DNA of 64,000 nucleotides from Takakia lepidozioides (GCA_030704615.1 CM060732.1:3348001-3412000); one strand, 5' to 3'. Positions 10,924 through 21,301 are shown, counted from the stretch's first letter. Notes: generated by a model from the letters alone, not told the origin. Made by a program: numbers and translations.

Positions 10924-11916
10924 GAGTGACGACGAGCCCGACACGCTGGTGGTATCATCGACCGCTCCAACTCATCGCATGTTTGAATCGCCCAACTTGG
11001 GGCGAGAGGGCAAACTTCAACCTTTTGTTGGTGGACGGGAGGACCTGCAGCGAGGGTACGACAGAATAGGCATTGGGGAGGTTGGTGCAGGCGGCATGGC
11101 AGGTGAAGGGCATGAGGACGTGAGGACAGCAGATCCGGCAATGGAGGTTGTTGATGCACATGCAGTAGGGCCCGCCCACGCAAAGAAGAAGAAGAAAGCT
11201 AAGCACATGCAATCCCCGGTGAGAGAGCCGTCACGGGCTGCAGAGGGGGGAGTGAGCAGTGCGCGCGAGGGTGTTCCTTCTCCTCAATCAAAGGTGGTCG
11301 TCCTGGAGGGCTCCCCTGCTGCTAGCCCTAGTAAGAAACAGAAAGCCCGTGAGAGGGCAAAAGAGAGGGCAAAAGAACAGGCGAGACAGAAGGCTAGCCA
11401 GGAGGAAAGAGAAAAGGCCATTGAAGAGGCTAGGGGTGCCCAAATGACAGATGCCAATGTAAGTGAGGGACGCACAGAGACGGTGGATCCCTCCAAGACA
11501 CCACAAAGAGGCAGTAACACACCGGTTACACCATCGCGGACAAGAGCAGCCCCTGCAATTACCCATACGGTGGAGAGTGGAGGAGAGGAAAGAACACCAC
11601 AAAGAGCACGGATTGTGCAAGTTCGAGGTGAAGCCGGGGAGATGGCAGTAGAGACAGGGAGAGTCGAGTCGAGGTGGTTTTGCCGGTGGTTCACCATGTT
11701 GAGGAGGATGACGCCGAGCTTTCTGACCAGGATGACATCCTCCCGGACATCCCCAGGCCCCAAACCCGCAGCATACAGGCTGGATTTGGCGGTCCTGGTG
11801 GGCTGCCGAAGAACCCCTCTGCAGCAGACGTCATGTCGGAGGCGGATATGAAGTTGGCCGCTGCCAAGATGTTGGAGGCAACCCACAGCAACATTGGCCG
11901 GGTGCTGGGGGGCATG
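10924..11916 (+). CDS. N-terminal exon of the ParB/methyltransferase-like gene
   Basis: About 330 codons, strongly charged: a Lys run (AKKKKKAK), then a helical Lys/Arg/Glu/Ala stretch (around ARERAKERAKEQARQKAS) and Ser/Thr/Pro-rich linkers. This suggests a nuclear, disordered or coiled N terminus. A one-base frame change near 11655-11670 is needed to reach the conserved-looking end VMSEADMKLAAAKMLEATHS. The exon is open from TGA at about 10918. A TGACAG acceptor ending at 10923 suggests the true start codon lies in an upstream exon. The donor GTGTAC at 11917 and acceptor TTTGTAG ending at 11967 join in phase 0. Confidence 0.5.
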
Positions 11917-11967
11917 GTGTACCCGGCCAAGCTTTGAATTCCCCTTTGTCACTTGGTGTCTTTGTAG

Positions 11968-12407
11968 GTGGTGAGACCTGCCCTCCCAGGCGATATCGAC
12001 AAGCTGAAATTCTCTTTCCGGGATGGATATCAAATGGGGTCTGCCGCGTTTTACGTTTCCATTGAGAACGACCACGGAGCTTCCCGTGCCCACACTTCCG
12101 ATGAGGTGGACAAATGGGGTCCCCATTGGCAAAGGCGAAATGAGGAGTTCGAGAGATCGATTGTTACTGATCCTCTTTTCCAGCACTTGTCCGGAAAGAT
12201 GTTTTACGTGTGGGACGGCAATCATCGCCTCCTGGCATGGATGGAGCACATAGCCGAAGCCCACCCCAATGACCTCGATTGGCATTTCGCCGTGGAGTGT
12301 GTTGTGCTGAAGGTTGCGGGGCCCAAAGATCGCAGTCTTCTCAAAGCTGCAATGGCGGACATCAACTCGTTAGTTACAACGCCTCTTGCTTTTGGACCCA
12401 TCCGATT
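11968..12407 (+). CDS. ParB-like domain exon
   Basis: 147-codon exon. The motif DGNHRLLAW (12214-12240) with surrounding hydrophobic strands matches the ParB/sulfiredoxin-like fold signature (DGxHRxxA), which in bacteria and phages binds or cuts DNA or hydrolyses nucleotides. The exon ends at a strong donor, GTAAGT (12408), and joins 12488 in phase 2 after an 80-nt intron ending in TTGCAG. The family call rests on the short motif and context, so a structural comparison could change it. Confidence 0.6.
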
Positions 12408-12487
12408 GTAAGTCATTTCATTGCGAATCCTCATATTTGTTGTAAATTCCCATTTCAGAATTATTTGATGGAAATGTGGCATTGCAG

Positions 12488-13458
12488 GGTGACTGAGAAT
12501 GCCTTCATTGCCACCAACTTGTCCCATATGCTCTTCCGAGTGAAGGATGTCGGGAAGCAGGGGGTGCAAGAGTTTGCCAATTCGCTCAGTGCCGACCTCC
12601 TGCGCAAGTCGATTGAGCAGGATCTCTAATCTTATGTGCGCATTCTTGACAGACGAAAATTCAGCAGGATTTGGCACATGCGCGGAGGTTCTACATGGAG
12701 TCAGAGGAGAAGAATCTAACCCTTCCGGCACTCGAATCGTATCTCAAAGCTGTGGAGGTGAGGGCCCGCATAAAGTACAAGTCGCGGATGGTAAAGTACG
12801 TGGCCATAGCTGATCCTGCCCTTGGTGCCTACTTTCTGGTAGAGGTGGGGAAGCACTACTCCCGCGCTCTGAAGCCCACGATGACATTGGAGAAGCTCCA
12901 TCGTCTAGCCACATCCTGTGTGGATGGTGCAGAAAAGGTGATACATTCTTAACCAAATTGTGGTGGCAACAACTCGTTTTTGTGGTGTTTGGCGCTTACG
13001 AATATGCTGGGTGGTTGGACAGACCCGGTGGCTCCAAATCTGGAATGGTTCCCAAAGTACAAGGGACATGTGGAGCTTCCCCAAACCGGACAAACTGTCT
13101 GACCCCACATTTGACATGTGGATGAACCGCATGACATGGTGGTTTCAGGTACTTCCCCGCGCTTCGTTTGGCGCTTCTACTCTTGTAGGGGGTGGATTCA
13201 TTGTATTTTTGCAGCAATGCGATCTGATGGAGAATCTCCACAGGTGACGACGAATGTGCAAGAGCAGCTGGACACACAAGCACATCAGTTCAAGATGGAG
13301 ATTTCTCCTGCAGCAGAGAGCCTACGCGACTATGTGACGAGGTACTTTCTGCTCTACAAAACCGACCTATTCTTTCGGGAGATACCACATGCCCGCCGGA
13401 GCCACGAGTTCACCGACCAGCCGAACGCGGACAAAGCAGCAATGCACCTTCTATACAG
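12488..13458 (+). CDS. Middle exons of the ParB/methyltransferase-like gene
   Basis: Four short exons (12488-12620, 12653-12937, 13023-13148, 13244-13458) encode helical segments. Conserved landmarks are KHYSRALKPTM, RWLQIWN, MWMNRMTWWF and RDYVTRY. Copy 2 (38238-39010) carries the same segments with the same intron positions, and copy 3 carries the KHYSRAMQPTM exon. No known domain recognised. The first internal donor reads GA rather than GT, so splicing there may fail in this copy. Confidence 0.65.
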
Positions 13459-13487
13459 GTACATACGCGATGCCTTCCTTACAGTCC

Positions 13488-14222
13488 TTGCATTTTTCGC
13501 CGAATTTCCAGATCAGGGCTCCGAAAATGGCTAAGTCCCTAGGGTGGCTGGCCCTGAACTGGAAATTCGGCGCTATTTTTCCAGGTCAAGGCCATATGGG
13601 ACTTAGCCATTTTTGGGCCGGACCTGGGAAAATGGCGCCGAATTTCCAGTCAGGGCTCCGAAAATGGCTAAGTCCCTAGGGTGGCTGGCCCTGAACTGGA
13701 AATTCGGCGCCATTTTTCCAGGTCAAGGCCATATGGGACTTAGCCATTTTCGGGCCGGACCTGGGAAAATGGCGTCGAATTTCCAGTCAGGGCTCCGAAA
13801 ATGGCTAAGTCCCTAGGGTGGCTGGCCCTGAACTGGAAATTCGGCGCCATTTTTCCAGTTCTGGGCCCTATTGCTGTTCTGGGACATAGCCATTTTCGGG
13901 CCGGACCTGGGAAAATGGCACCGAATTTCCAGTCAGGGCTCCGAAAATGGCTAAGTCCGTAGGGTGGCTGGCCCTGAACTGGAAATTCAGCGCCATTTTT
14001 CCATTTCTAGGCCCTATTGCCGTTCTGGGACTTAGCCATCTTCGGCCAAACCGGGAAAAATGGCGCCGAATTTCCAGTTCAGGGCTCCCAAGATGGCTAA
14101 GTCCCTAGGGTGGCAGTCACCGAAAACCGAAATTCGGCGCCATTTTTCCATTTCTAGGCCCACTCAGATCCGCCCAACCTGGGAAAATGGTGCCGAATTT
14201 GCAGTTCAGGGACCTCATTGTG
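13488..14222. repeat. Intronic palindromic minisatellite P4
   Basis: Five tandem units marked by CTAAGTCC at 13531, 13668, 13805, 13951 and 14097, i.e. periods 137, 137, 146 and 146 bp. Each unit contains a GGAAATTCGGCGCC-ATTTTTCC half and, inverted, an AAAATGGCGCCGAATTTCC half, so single strands could fold back. The array fills the intron between exons ending at 13458 and starting at 14239 (GTACAT donor, ATGCAG acceptor). The corresponding intron of copy 2 is only about 135 bp and holds one diverged palindrome, so the array expanded in this family. Confidence 0.85.
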
Positions 14223-14238
14223 TTTTTCATGAATGCAG

Positions 14239-15995
14239 GTACTGCAAGTTCTCCCTTTTGGAGAAAGGTCATCTGTCTTTCGAGCCACCATTCTTCCTGG
14301 CATGGAGGAACCCTGGGGCTGACTCCATGTACACTGACGATATTGTGAAGGAGTGGCATCTGGAACATTTGCGTGATTGCCCTTGGTATGTGGACCTTCC
14401 GCCCGGCATGCTCGACCCATCCGAGTTTCAATTGAAGCTGGATGTTGAGGCCCGACGAAACCGGGCTCCGCTGCCTCCGCTGGGTGCAAAAGAGGCAAAA
14501 GCGCTTGCGAACTCCAGGAAAGCGGCAGAGCTTGCTCAGGCAGGAATTCAGGAGAAATTGAATGAGAAGAGTAAAGGCCAAAGGAAAAAGACAAGGAAAC
14601 AGGTGAGTGCAGTAACACCCAAAAAACAGAAAACCATCGGGGCATCGGAGCAGGCGCAGGAGGGGACCCAAGAGAGTGACTCGGACGACGACTTTGTTCA
14701 AGGTCCTGCGACTGCTGTTGCTGCTACCCAGTCACCGGTCATCCGGGTTCCCAAGTCAGTTCGGAGTGGGACTGGCTCTGCCAAGAAGTTGGCATTTGAG
14801 GGCGAGCCTACACGGCGGTATTCGGTGGTGACGTTTACGCACAGGCCAAAGCTAGAACCTCCAACCATCATCCAATGCGTCAACGAGAGCTTCCTTGACG
14901 CTCTCGCTGCCAGGGCGAAGAAGGTGGCACACAGCAAGTCTTTGGCGGAGCAGAAGGGGAAAGCCAAGAAGAGGGCTGCCGGTACAGAGCCTAAAGACAC
15001 CCCTGGTTTTGAAGCCATGATGGAATTCTTCACGGCTGTGAGCACGGATTGCAAGAGCACTCGGGGGGGGGGTTGAGGTGGAGAGAGCTTGCGACATGAT
15101 TCTCCTCGACATTCCAGATGGGGAGCTGCTGGAGGGCCTGGATGGTGTGCCCACCTGGAACAGGTTTACTGAGGACTACTGGAAAGCCGGGTTTGGGCTG
15201 GCGGGGATGCTTCTGGATGACGGTGGATGTGTGGTTGTCCTTGCCACAAGAGGGAAGACCACAGAGAATGCGGTGGCAAGGTGGACACCGAAAAGTGTCA
15301 CCCGGTCCTCCTCAGAAAATGGTTCTGCATCAATACACAGGGGTTGCGAACAGAGGGCCAAAGTGTAAGTTATCAATCTATTGCATTCACCTTATATTGT
15401 GGTGTATCTAAACAAGATCCCGGAGTTGATCCCTATTTTGTTGGATGTGCAGACATTGGTGTTTGAGGCATATTGCTTTGTGAAGAGAGGGTCTACATTC
15501 AAATTCCGCAACGACGGTCGTCTTGTTGATGCCGCTGTGGACCCTTTTACCTACAATGTCCTCTACAACTATGTGCCCCACTCCAGTATGCCGAAGGACA
15601 CAAAGACAGGCAAACCGTGCCGGTACAGCCGGACCCGGAGCCCTGCTTTCATCCAAACCCTCATGGAGACGTGCTCGGATGTCCAAGGGCGGATTCTGGA
15701 CCTCACATGCGGCACGGGTAAGCCTTCACGTGCTCAGTTTGTCCCCTAGACCGATTGCAATTGCATGCCGCAAGCTATTAACCGCCCGTTTTGTTCCTCA
15801 GGTGCTTCAATGTGGGCAGGGACGTTGTCCGATAGGCATGTGTTCGCCTTCGAGCTAGATACTGCCCTCCACAACTCGGAACTTGCAGCGGCTGAACGTC
15901 TGCTGAAAGAGGAAGAGACATCCTCGGAGGATGAGGAAAAATCCGAGAAGGAGCAGGGGGAGGAACAAGTTGGGATCGAGGCCGAGGAGCCCCCG
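14239..15995 (+). CDS. Methyltransferase-like exons
   Basis: Exons 14239-15364, 15453-15717 and 15802-15995. The first encodes a basic linker, then CVNESFLDALAARAKK and a segment ACDMILLDIPDG followed by a predicted strand, GCVVVLATRG. This resembles motif IV (DPPY) of beta-class N4/N6 amino-methyltransferases, but with DIPD at 15108-15119 in place of DPPY. The second ends in ILDLTCGTG (15693-15717), the glycine loop that binds SAM, completed across an intron by ASMWAG and FAFELD. Motif IV before motif I fits the beta class. The altered catalytic motif makes activity doubtful. Confidence 0.55.
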
Positions 15996-16132
15996 GTGTA
16001 CAAGTGAGTGGTCGCATTGTAAGTTGCCTCCAGATTTCGTGAGGCACCTCCCTTCGCTCTCTTATTTCATTGAAAACCCTTTCTGCTTCTGCTAGTATTG
16101 ACATTCTTGAAGTGGATTTGTTCTTACTGTAG

Positions 16133-16591
16133 GATCCAAGTACTGCAGGAGGGACGTCTACACCGGAGTTCATGGGCAGGAGGAACGTGCCTTTTTTTGC
16201 CAGGGGGGATTTCATGCTTAGTCCTGAAAGGGACTACATCCTTCCTACTTATGCTGCCCGGCTTGCTTTGGTGTCCATTAGGAGGTGTTTCGAACCTAGT
16301 CGTGTACAACAGATTTTAGACGAGGCAAGCCTCAAGAAAATGAAGATGAGGGAGGAGGCAACAGCTATTAGAGCCCGTTGGGCTCGTAGATTTGTGTTGG
16401 ATTCTGCTGAGGAAAGTGGGGGAGAAGAGGCAGAAGATTCCCAGGAGGTGAGGTGGACAGTCCCCCAAGGAGAGGACGGCATTTTTGAGAGGCATACTGC
16501 AATCGATGCATCACAGAGCTCGGAGGATGGGGGGGATGAGGGGGATGAGGAAGAAGGAGGGCCAAGTTCCTCGGAAGGTGTAGGAGAGTAG
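16133..16591 (+). CDS. C-terminal exon of the ParB/methyltransferase-like gene
   Basis: 152 codons after the acceptor TACTGTAG, ending in TAG. It begins DPSTAGG, contains a compact hydrophobic and aromatic segment (NVPFFARGDFMLSPERDYIL), then a helix rich in Lys/Arg and a long acidic Ser/Glu/Asp tail. No family recognised. The donor choice at 15996 (GTGTAC) is set by phase; the nearby GTGAGT at 16004 would shift the frame. Confidence 0.5.
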   Translation, partial: DPSTAGGTSTPEFMGRRNVPFFARGDFMLSPERDYILPTYAARLALVSIRRCFEPSRVQQILDEASLKKMKMREEATAIRARWARRFVLDSAEESGGEEAEDSQEVRWTVPQGEDGIFERHTAIDASQSSEDGGDEGDEEEGGPSSSEGVGE

Positions 16592-16654
16592 TTCCCATTC
16601 CTGCTATGACAGTTAGGACACACTTGTATAGACGTGGCTTGCCACCAAATTTGC

Positions 16655-16660
16655 AATAAA
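16655..16660 (+). terminator. Polyadenylation signal
   Basis: AATAAA 64 bp after the stop codon of the ParB/methyltransferase-like gene and about 130 bp before the right end of element 1. It supports the gene's direction and its inclusion in the transposon. Confidence 0.6.
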
Positions 16661-16742
16661 ATGTTGCATTTCATTGCTATGATGAGTCCACATGACCCTA
16701 TTTCCGTGCCTCCTAACCCTATTTCCGTGGACACAATTTGGC

Positions 16743-16791
16743 CCGCTCATGTTTTTTTTTTCCGCTCATGCTCATGCCGCTCATGAAATAG
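16743..16791. repeat. Right terminal inverted repeat and subterminal repeats of element 1
   Basis: CCGCTCATG occurs at 16743-16751, 16762-16770 and 16777-16785, and the element ends GCTCATGAAATAG (16779-16791). This mirrors the left end at 4245-4305. TAG follows outside. Confidence 0.7.
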
Positions 16792-16796
16792 TAGCC

Positions 16797-18233
16797 CCCC
16801 CAATCCGTTCTGTTTGCATTGACTATCTTAGCACAGATAGTACATAGTATTTTGTTGGTAGCCTCTGCCTGCCCATTACCCTGTGGGTAATCCGTTGTAC
16901 TCTTCCTATGCACAATCATGAACTCTTTAGTCAATAGTTCAATGGTCTCATTACTGAAGTGACTTCCTTGGTCACTGATAAATTCCAAGGGACAGCCAAA
17001 TCGTGTAAGTATGTTCTCATATAGGAACCTTGTTGTGGACTTAGCTCTGTTGTCCCTCAGAGCTTTAGCTTCCACCCACTTCGTAGTATAATCAGTGGCT
17101 GTAATTATATACTTGTTCTGTGTATTCTTGGCCGGTGGTTAATTGGTCCAACAAAGTCTAGTCCCCATTTCTGAAATGGTTCAATAGACATCGTAGGATG
17201 CAAAGCCATCTTCCCAGATCTCTGCAAGGGTCCCAGCCTCTGACATTCATCACAACTCTGACAATACTTGTGTACATCCTTGAACAAAGTAGGCCACCAG
17301 TAACCTGCAAGTAGTATCTTCCTACTGGTAGTCTCTTCTCCAAAATGTCCTCCAGCCACTCCTTTATGAACTTCCTCCAAAACTTTATTTACTTCATGGT
17401 GGTACAAGCATCGTTTAAGTACTCCATCAGGTCCTAGCTTATACATTCTGCCTTCTACCATAGTGTAAGGTAAAGCCTTGATAGCGATTCTCTTCCTCTG
17501 CTCCTTACCATAACTAGGTGGGCACTGACCATGAGTAAGATAGTATCTAATTGGCCACTGCCAATCTAACCATGCACTTCCTTGCACCTCCATTGCAAAT
17601 AAACTCGCATCAGGCAATTGGTCGTCTACTCCTGTGGCGGGCTCTCCTGTTGTTAGGCGTGACAAATGATCTGCCACAAGATGCAAACGGCCAAGCTTGT
17701 AAACAACTTCGAACTCAAACTCGTGCAAGATTATTAACCACCTTGCTATCCTTCCACTTATCAAAGGTTTGTTCACCAGATATATCAGAGCCTGGTGATC
17801 CACATAAAACATAAACTTTCTTCCCAATAGGTAATGTCTGAATTTCTTGACTGCATAAATCATTGCCACTGCTTCTCTTTCAGTTGTGCTATAGTTCCTT
17901 TTAGCACTGTTCATCAACCTGCTAGCATAGTACACAGGTGAATCTATATTTCCTGTAACATTTTGGGCTAACACCGCTCCCAACGCTTCTCCTGAGGCAT
18001 CACAGTGAACATGAAATACTACATGCCAGTGAGGGTTAATCAGCACAGGTGTAGTTGTTACTGACAATGTAAGTTCCTCAAAAGCCTGTTGACATTCAGC
18101 TGTCCATGCAAACACTGCATCTTTCTTCAGAAGCTTGCTCAATGGTGCTGCTATCTGTGCATACTTTTTGACAAATCTTCTGTAATAACTGGTTTGTCCA
18201 AGGAATCTCCTTAGACTCTTAACATTTACTGGC
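16797..18233 (-). mobile_element. Gypsy family G2 relic (RT thumb to integrase)
   Basis: Minus-strand fragment truncated at both ends, directly against the right flank of element 1. An open frame of 389 codons (18274-17105) covers the RT thumb, RNase H (CDASGEALGAV, YVDHQALIYL) and the integrase zinc-binding region (HKGVAGGHFG, CQSCDECQ) to LDFVGPI. A frame break near 17130 separates it from the remaining integrase core (17075-16800) with [10 protein letters not shown] and PQGNGQAEATNK. It overlaps the RNase H part of the 2134-4238 relic, so the two are separate insertions. Confidence 0.85.
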
Positions 18234-19429
18234 CTAAGGTCAGGTCGAAGAAGAGCCACCCTACAATTTTGCATGGCACCAAATGTCCTAAAACAGCCTG
18301 CTCGTAACAGAATCCAGGCTTTCCAAGGTTTATAATAAATGACATTGTTTGGTCAAAAAACAGAGCTTCCCCACTTTGCTGCTTGGTACTAGATATCTTA
18401 AAACAACTAGCTCGTCATATAATTGCTCCGGTGTCACAACAGAAGGCCACAGGGAACAAGAGAGAAATATCCTAATGAATCGTTGTCCACCATAGAAGGT
18501 TAAGAACAAAGGCCAGAAAGATCAATGCAAAGAGGCAGAAAGAGGTCTTCTCCCCCAAAGATACAGAAGTTGCGGCGTCGCATCAGTAGCTCGATTTCAT
18601 TCAACTTCAAGCTCAAAGAATCATATTAAGTGAGGACCCTCACCTGGTCCCATCACAAGCCCCCACAAAAACCGACAGGTTAGTAAGGATTGTGGAACCC
18701 CAGGTGAATCACAGGTCTCACGCTTGTTATCGCTGTACAACATGCATTCCAAAGCAGGAGTAGAAAGAAATCAGAGCATAAACAAGCCATCACCTTGATG
18801 GTTTGCGGAAGAGAAGCCTGCAAAATGGCTCCCAAGACCAACAAACAACAAAACACAAAAAGAGTGGATTGCCCAAGCATTTTAACAGGTTCATTCACTT
18901 CCCTGAGGTCTTAAGATGTGCCGTTGTATCTTAATGATCAATGAAGGGCACAACAAACGATCACAAGCTGAGTAGATCGCCCGCCAACATGAGAGACAAC
19001 CGCCACAGGGAAATTGAAGGCACTGCCGCCATTGCGCACCCCAAGAGAGGAAGAAAGTACTGGAATCTTGCCAGAAACCCTGCAGACCTTAATTACGCAG
19101 CACCATAGTAATCAAAGGCCCTGAATCGGCTCAATGCGCACTCCGCCACCATCCCTCAGTTCCAGCAAACCTTAAGCACGATTGTTGTGAAGAAAATTAG
19201 GGCAGGGAGGAGATGAAGCTATTTCCCCGCGATTTCATCCGCACGGGATGAGCTCCATCAACAAACGGTTGATAAAATCCCGATTTTTCATCCTTGTGTC
19301 ATCCGCCAGGGATGACATCTAGATAGGGATGAAAATCATTTGGCATTCATTAGGATAGAAACCTCATGACCTTATAAACCAAAGATCCAAGTAGGGTAAT
19401 TAACCAAAATTAACCAGATTCGGACGTCA
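18234..19429. other. Unassigned region
   Basis: No supported gene. The junction at 18234 is the abrupt end of the G2 relic. A pair of loosely similar stretches around 18280-18315 and 18385-18420 share CTTAAAACA and GCTCGT. A short inverted motif with GGGATGA/TCATCC lies around 19240-19335. The left end of element 2 should lie here or further left but I found no CATGAGCGG cluster. Confidence 0.4.
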
Positions 19430-20915
19430 TCCGTAAAGTAAGAAATCAGCCGGTATACGGTGCCGCATTTCCGTCCCACAGCTCCATGTATGAGATACAA
19501 AAGGAAAATGCGGCGCCGCATTTCCGTTCTGGAATGTCGAAAGGTGCGATTCGGACGGAAATGAGGCACAACATTTCAGTTCCCGTGGTTCATGATTTTC
19601 AATGTGAACGGAAATGCGGTACCGCATTTCCGTTCCCCCTTCACATACGTTAGTTGATGAACGGAAATGCCGTGCCACATTTCCGTTCGGGAAAGTATAG
19701 AGGTCTCACCTGAACAGAAATGCGGTGCCGTATTTCCGGTCTGGAAAGTTTGAAGGTCTCACATGGATGGAAATGCGGCACCACATTTCCGTCCCACAAC
19801 TCCAGGGCTCATATACAAAACGGAAATGCGGCGCCTCATTTCCGTTCTAGAATGTCGGAAGGTGCGACTCGGACAGAAATGCGGTGCCGCATTTCTGTTC
19901 CCGTTGCTCACGATTTTCAGTCAGAACGGAAATGCGATACCGCATTTCCGTTCTGTAGAGTATTAACGTCTGACGCTGGCGGAAATGTTGTGCCGCATTT
20001 TCGTTCCACAGCTCCATGCCTCACATACAAAACGGAAATGCGGCGCCGCATTTCCGTTTTGGAATGTCGGAAGGTGCGACTCCGACGGAAATGCGGTACC
20101 GCATTTCAGTTCCGATGTTTCAGGATATTTCATCAGAACGGAAATGCGGTGCCGCATTTCCGTTCTGGAATGTTGGGAGGTGCGACTCGGATGGAAATGC
20201 GCTGCCGCATTTCAGTTCCGATGGTTCACGATTTTCAGTCAGAACGGAGATGCGGTACCGCATTTCCGTTCTGGATAGTATGAATGTCTCAAGCGGTCGG
20301 AATCGCACTCGGCTCCATGCATCAGATACAAAATGGAAATGCGGCGCCGCATTTCCGTTCTGGAATGTCGGAAAGTGCGACTCCGACAGAAATGCAGTGC
20401 CGCATTTCTGTTCCCGTTGTTCATAATTCTCAATCAGAACGGAAATGCGGTACCGCATTTCCGTTCCACCTTCACATACCGTGCTTGTTGGATGGAAATG
20501 CGGTACCGCATTTCCGTTCTGGAGAGTATGAATGTCTTTTAAGGACGGAAATGTCCTGCAGCATTTCTATCCCTCAGCTCCATGCATCAGATACAAAATG
20601 GAAATGCGGCGCCGCATTTCCGTTCTGGAATGTCGGAAAAGTGCGACTCGGACGGAAATGCGGTGCCGCATTTCTGTTCCCGTTGTTCATAATTCTCAAT
20701 CAGAACGGAAATGCGGTACCGCATTTCCGTTCCACCTTCACATACCGTGCTTGCTGGATGGAAATGCGTTACCGCATTTCCGTTCTGGAGAGTATAAAGG
20801 TTTCCCCCGGACGGAAACTCGGTGCCGCATTTCCGTCGCTCTGGTGCATGACCAAGAAGCAATACAGAAATGCGGCGCCGTATTTCCGTCCACCAGCAAT
20901 CGAAAGAATCACTCG
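19430..20915. repeat. Palindrome array P5 upstream of transposase copy 2
   Basis: About twenty dyad palindromes with half-site GAACGGAAATGCGGT or GAACGGAAATGCGGC, spaced roughly 60-110 bp. Perfect examples: 19606-19635 (30 bp, GGTACC centre), 20028-20061 (34 bp, GGCGCC centre) and 20437-20466 (30 bp, GGTACC centre). Compared with P1/P3, the arms (AACG..CGTT against GATG..CATC), the seventh position (G..C against T..A or C..G) and the centre change symmetrically. Spacers carry short words such as CTGGAATGTCGGAAGGTGCGACTCGGA. It sits just upstream of a transposase gene, as P3 does in element 1. Frames rich in RISVLEC or GNAVPHFR are by-products. Confidence 0.85.
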
Positions 20916-21301
20916 GGACGGGAAATCTGGAACCTCAATGGGTTGCATTGTTCCGAAACAACATTGCGGCCAGTCTTGATGAGCACAACTTGGTTGTCTG
21001 ACCGTTTTAACTAACAGTACTGGCACTTGTCAGTGCGAACGTTCCTGTCTGCACCGAGAATACTGCTGGATCCACCCTCAGGAGAAACTGTAAGGAGATG
21101 TTATTTCGTCGCCGAATCGGCCATCATTGTCATACTTACTGGCTATGGAATTACATCTCCCACCTGCATGCATGTAGCTTGAAACAATACTTTCCATTTC
21201 AATGTGCGACTTCCAATCGTCGATGGACTCCGCATGGTGCCTGTGAGCCTTGGTCTGTCGCTATACTGAACCTCGCACTTGCCAACTCCGTGCGGTGTTC
21301 G

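Larger units (their letters stand above)
10924..16591 (+). pseudogene. ParB-like / DNA-methyltransferase-like gene of element 1, copy 1
   Basis: Multi-exon gene coding for roughly 1400 residues. Supported exons: 10924-11916, 11968-12407, 12488-12620, 12653-12937, 13023-13148, 13244-13458, 14239-15364, 15453-15717, 15802-15995 and 16133-16591. All listed junctions keep phase. Domains in order: a charged Lys/Arg/Glu/Ala-rich N terminus; a ParB-like domain with WDGNHRLLAW; helical segments conserved with copies 2 and 3; a basic linker; and a methyltransferase-like region with DIPD in the DPPY position and LDLTCGTG as the SAM-binding motif, followed by an acidic tail. Damage: a frame change near 11660, a G10 run at 15063-15072 that shifts the frame, another frame change near 15290, and GA instead of GT at the donor after 12620. 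Some breaks may be sequencing errors. ParB-methylase fusions are known from phages and bacteria; function here is unproven. Confidence 0.7.
4245..16791. mobile_element. Element 1: two-gene DNA transposon with MULE-like transposase and ParB/methyltransferase-like gene
   Basis: The left end CTATTTCATGAGC (4245-4257) and right end GCTCATGAAATAG (16779-16791) are perfect 13-bp inverted repeats, each followed inward by several CATGAGCGG copies in opposite orientation. The trinucleotide TAG lies immediately outside on both sides (4242-4244 and 16792-16794), a possible 3-bp target duplication. Inside are palindrome set P2, a leftward MULE/SWIM transposase gene, palindrome array P3, and a rightward ParB/methyltransferase-like gene whose polyadenylation signal is 130 bp from the right end. 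Both genes are damaged, so this copy is probably not autonomous. The boundaries are supported by element 2, which has the same right end at the same distance from its transposase stop. The superfamily is inferred from the transposase. Confidence 0.7.

Noticed and set aside
2134-18233. The two G2 relics as halves of one element split by element 1
   Set aside because: They overlap in RNase H and their order is wrong for a single split copy.
19430-20980. Open frames rich in RISVLECRK / GNAVPHFRS
   Set aside because: Same cause as above in array P5; symmetrical frames on both strands.
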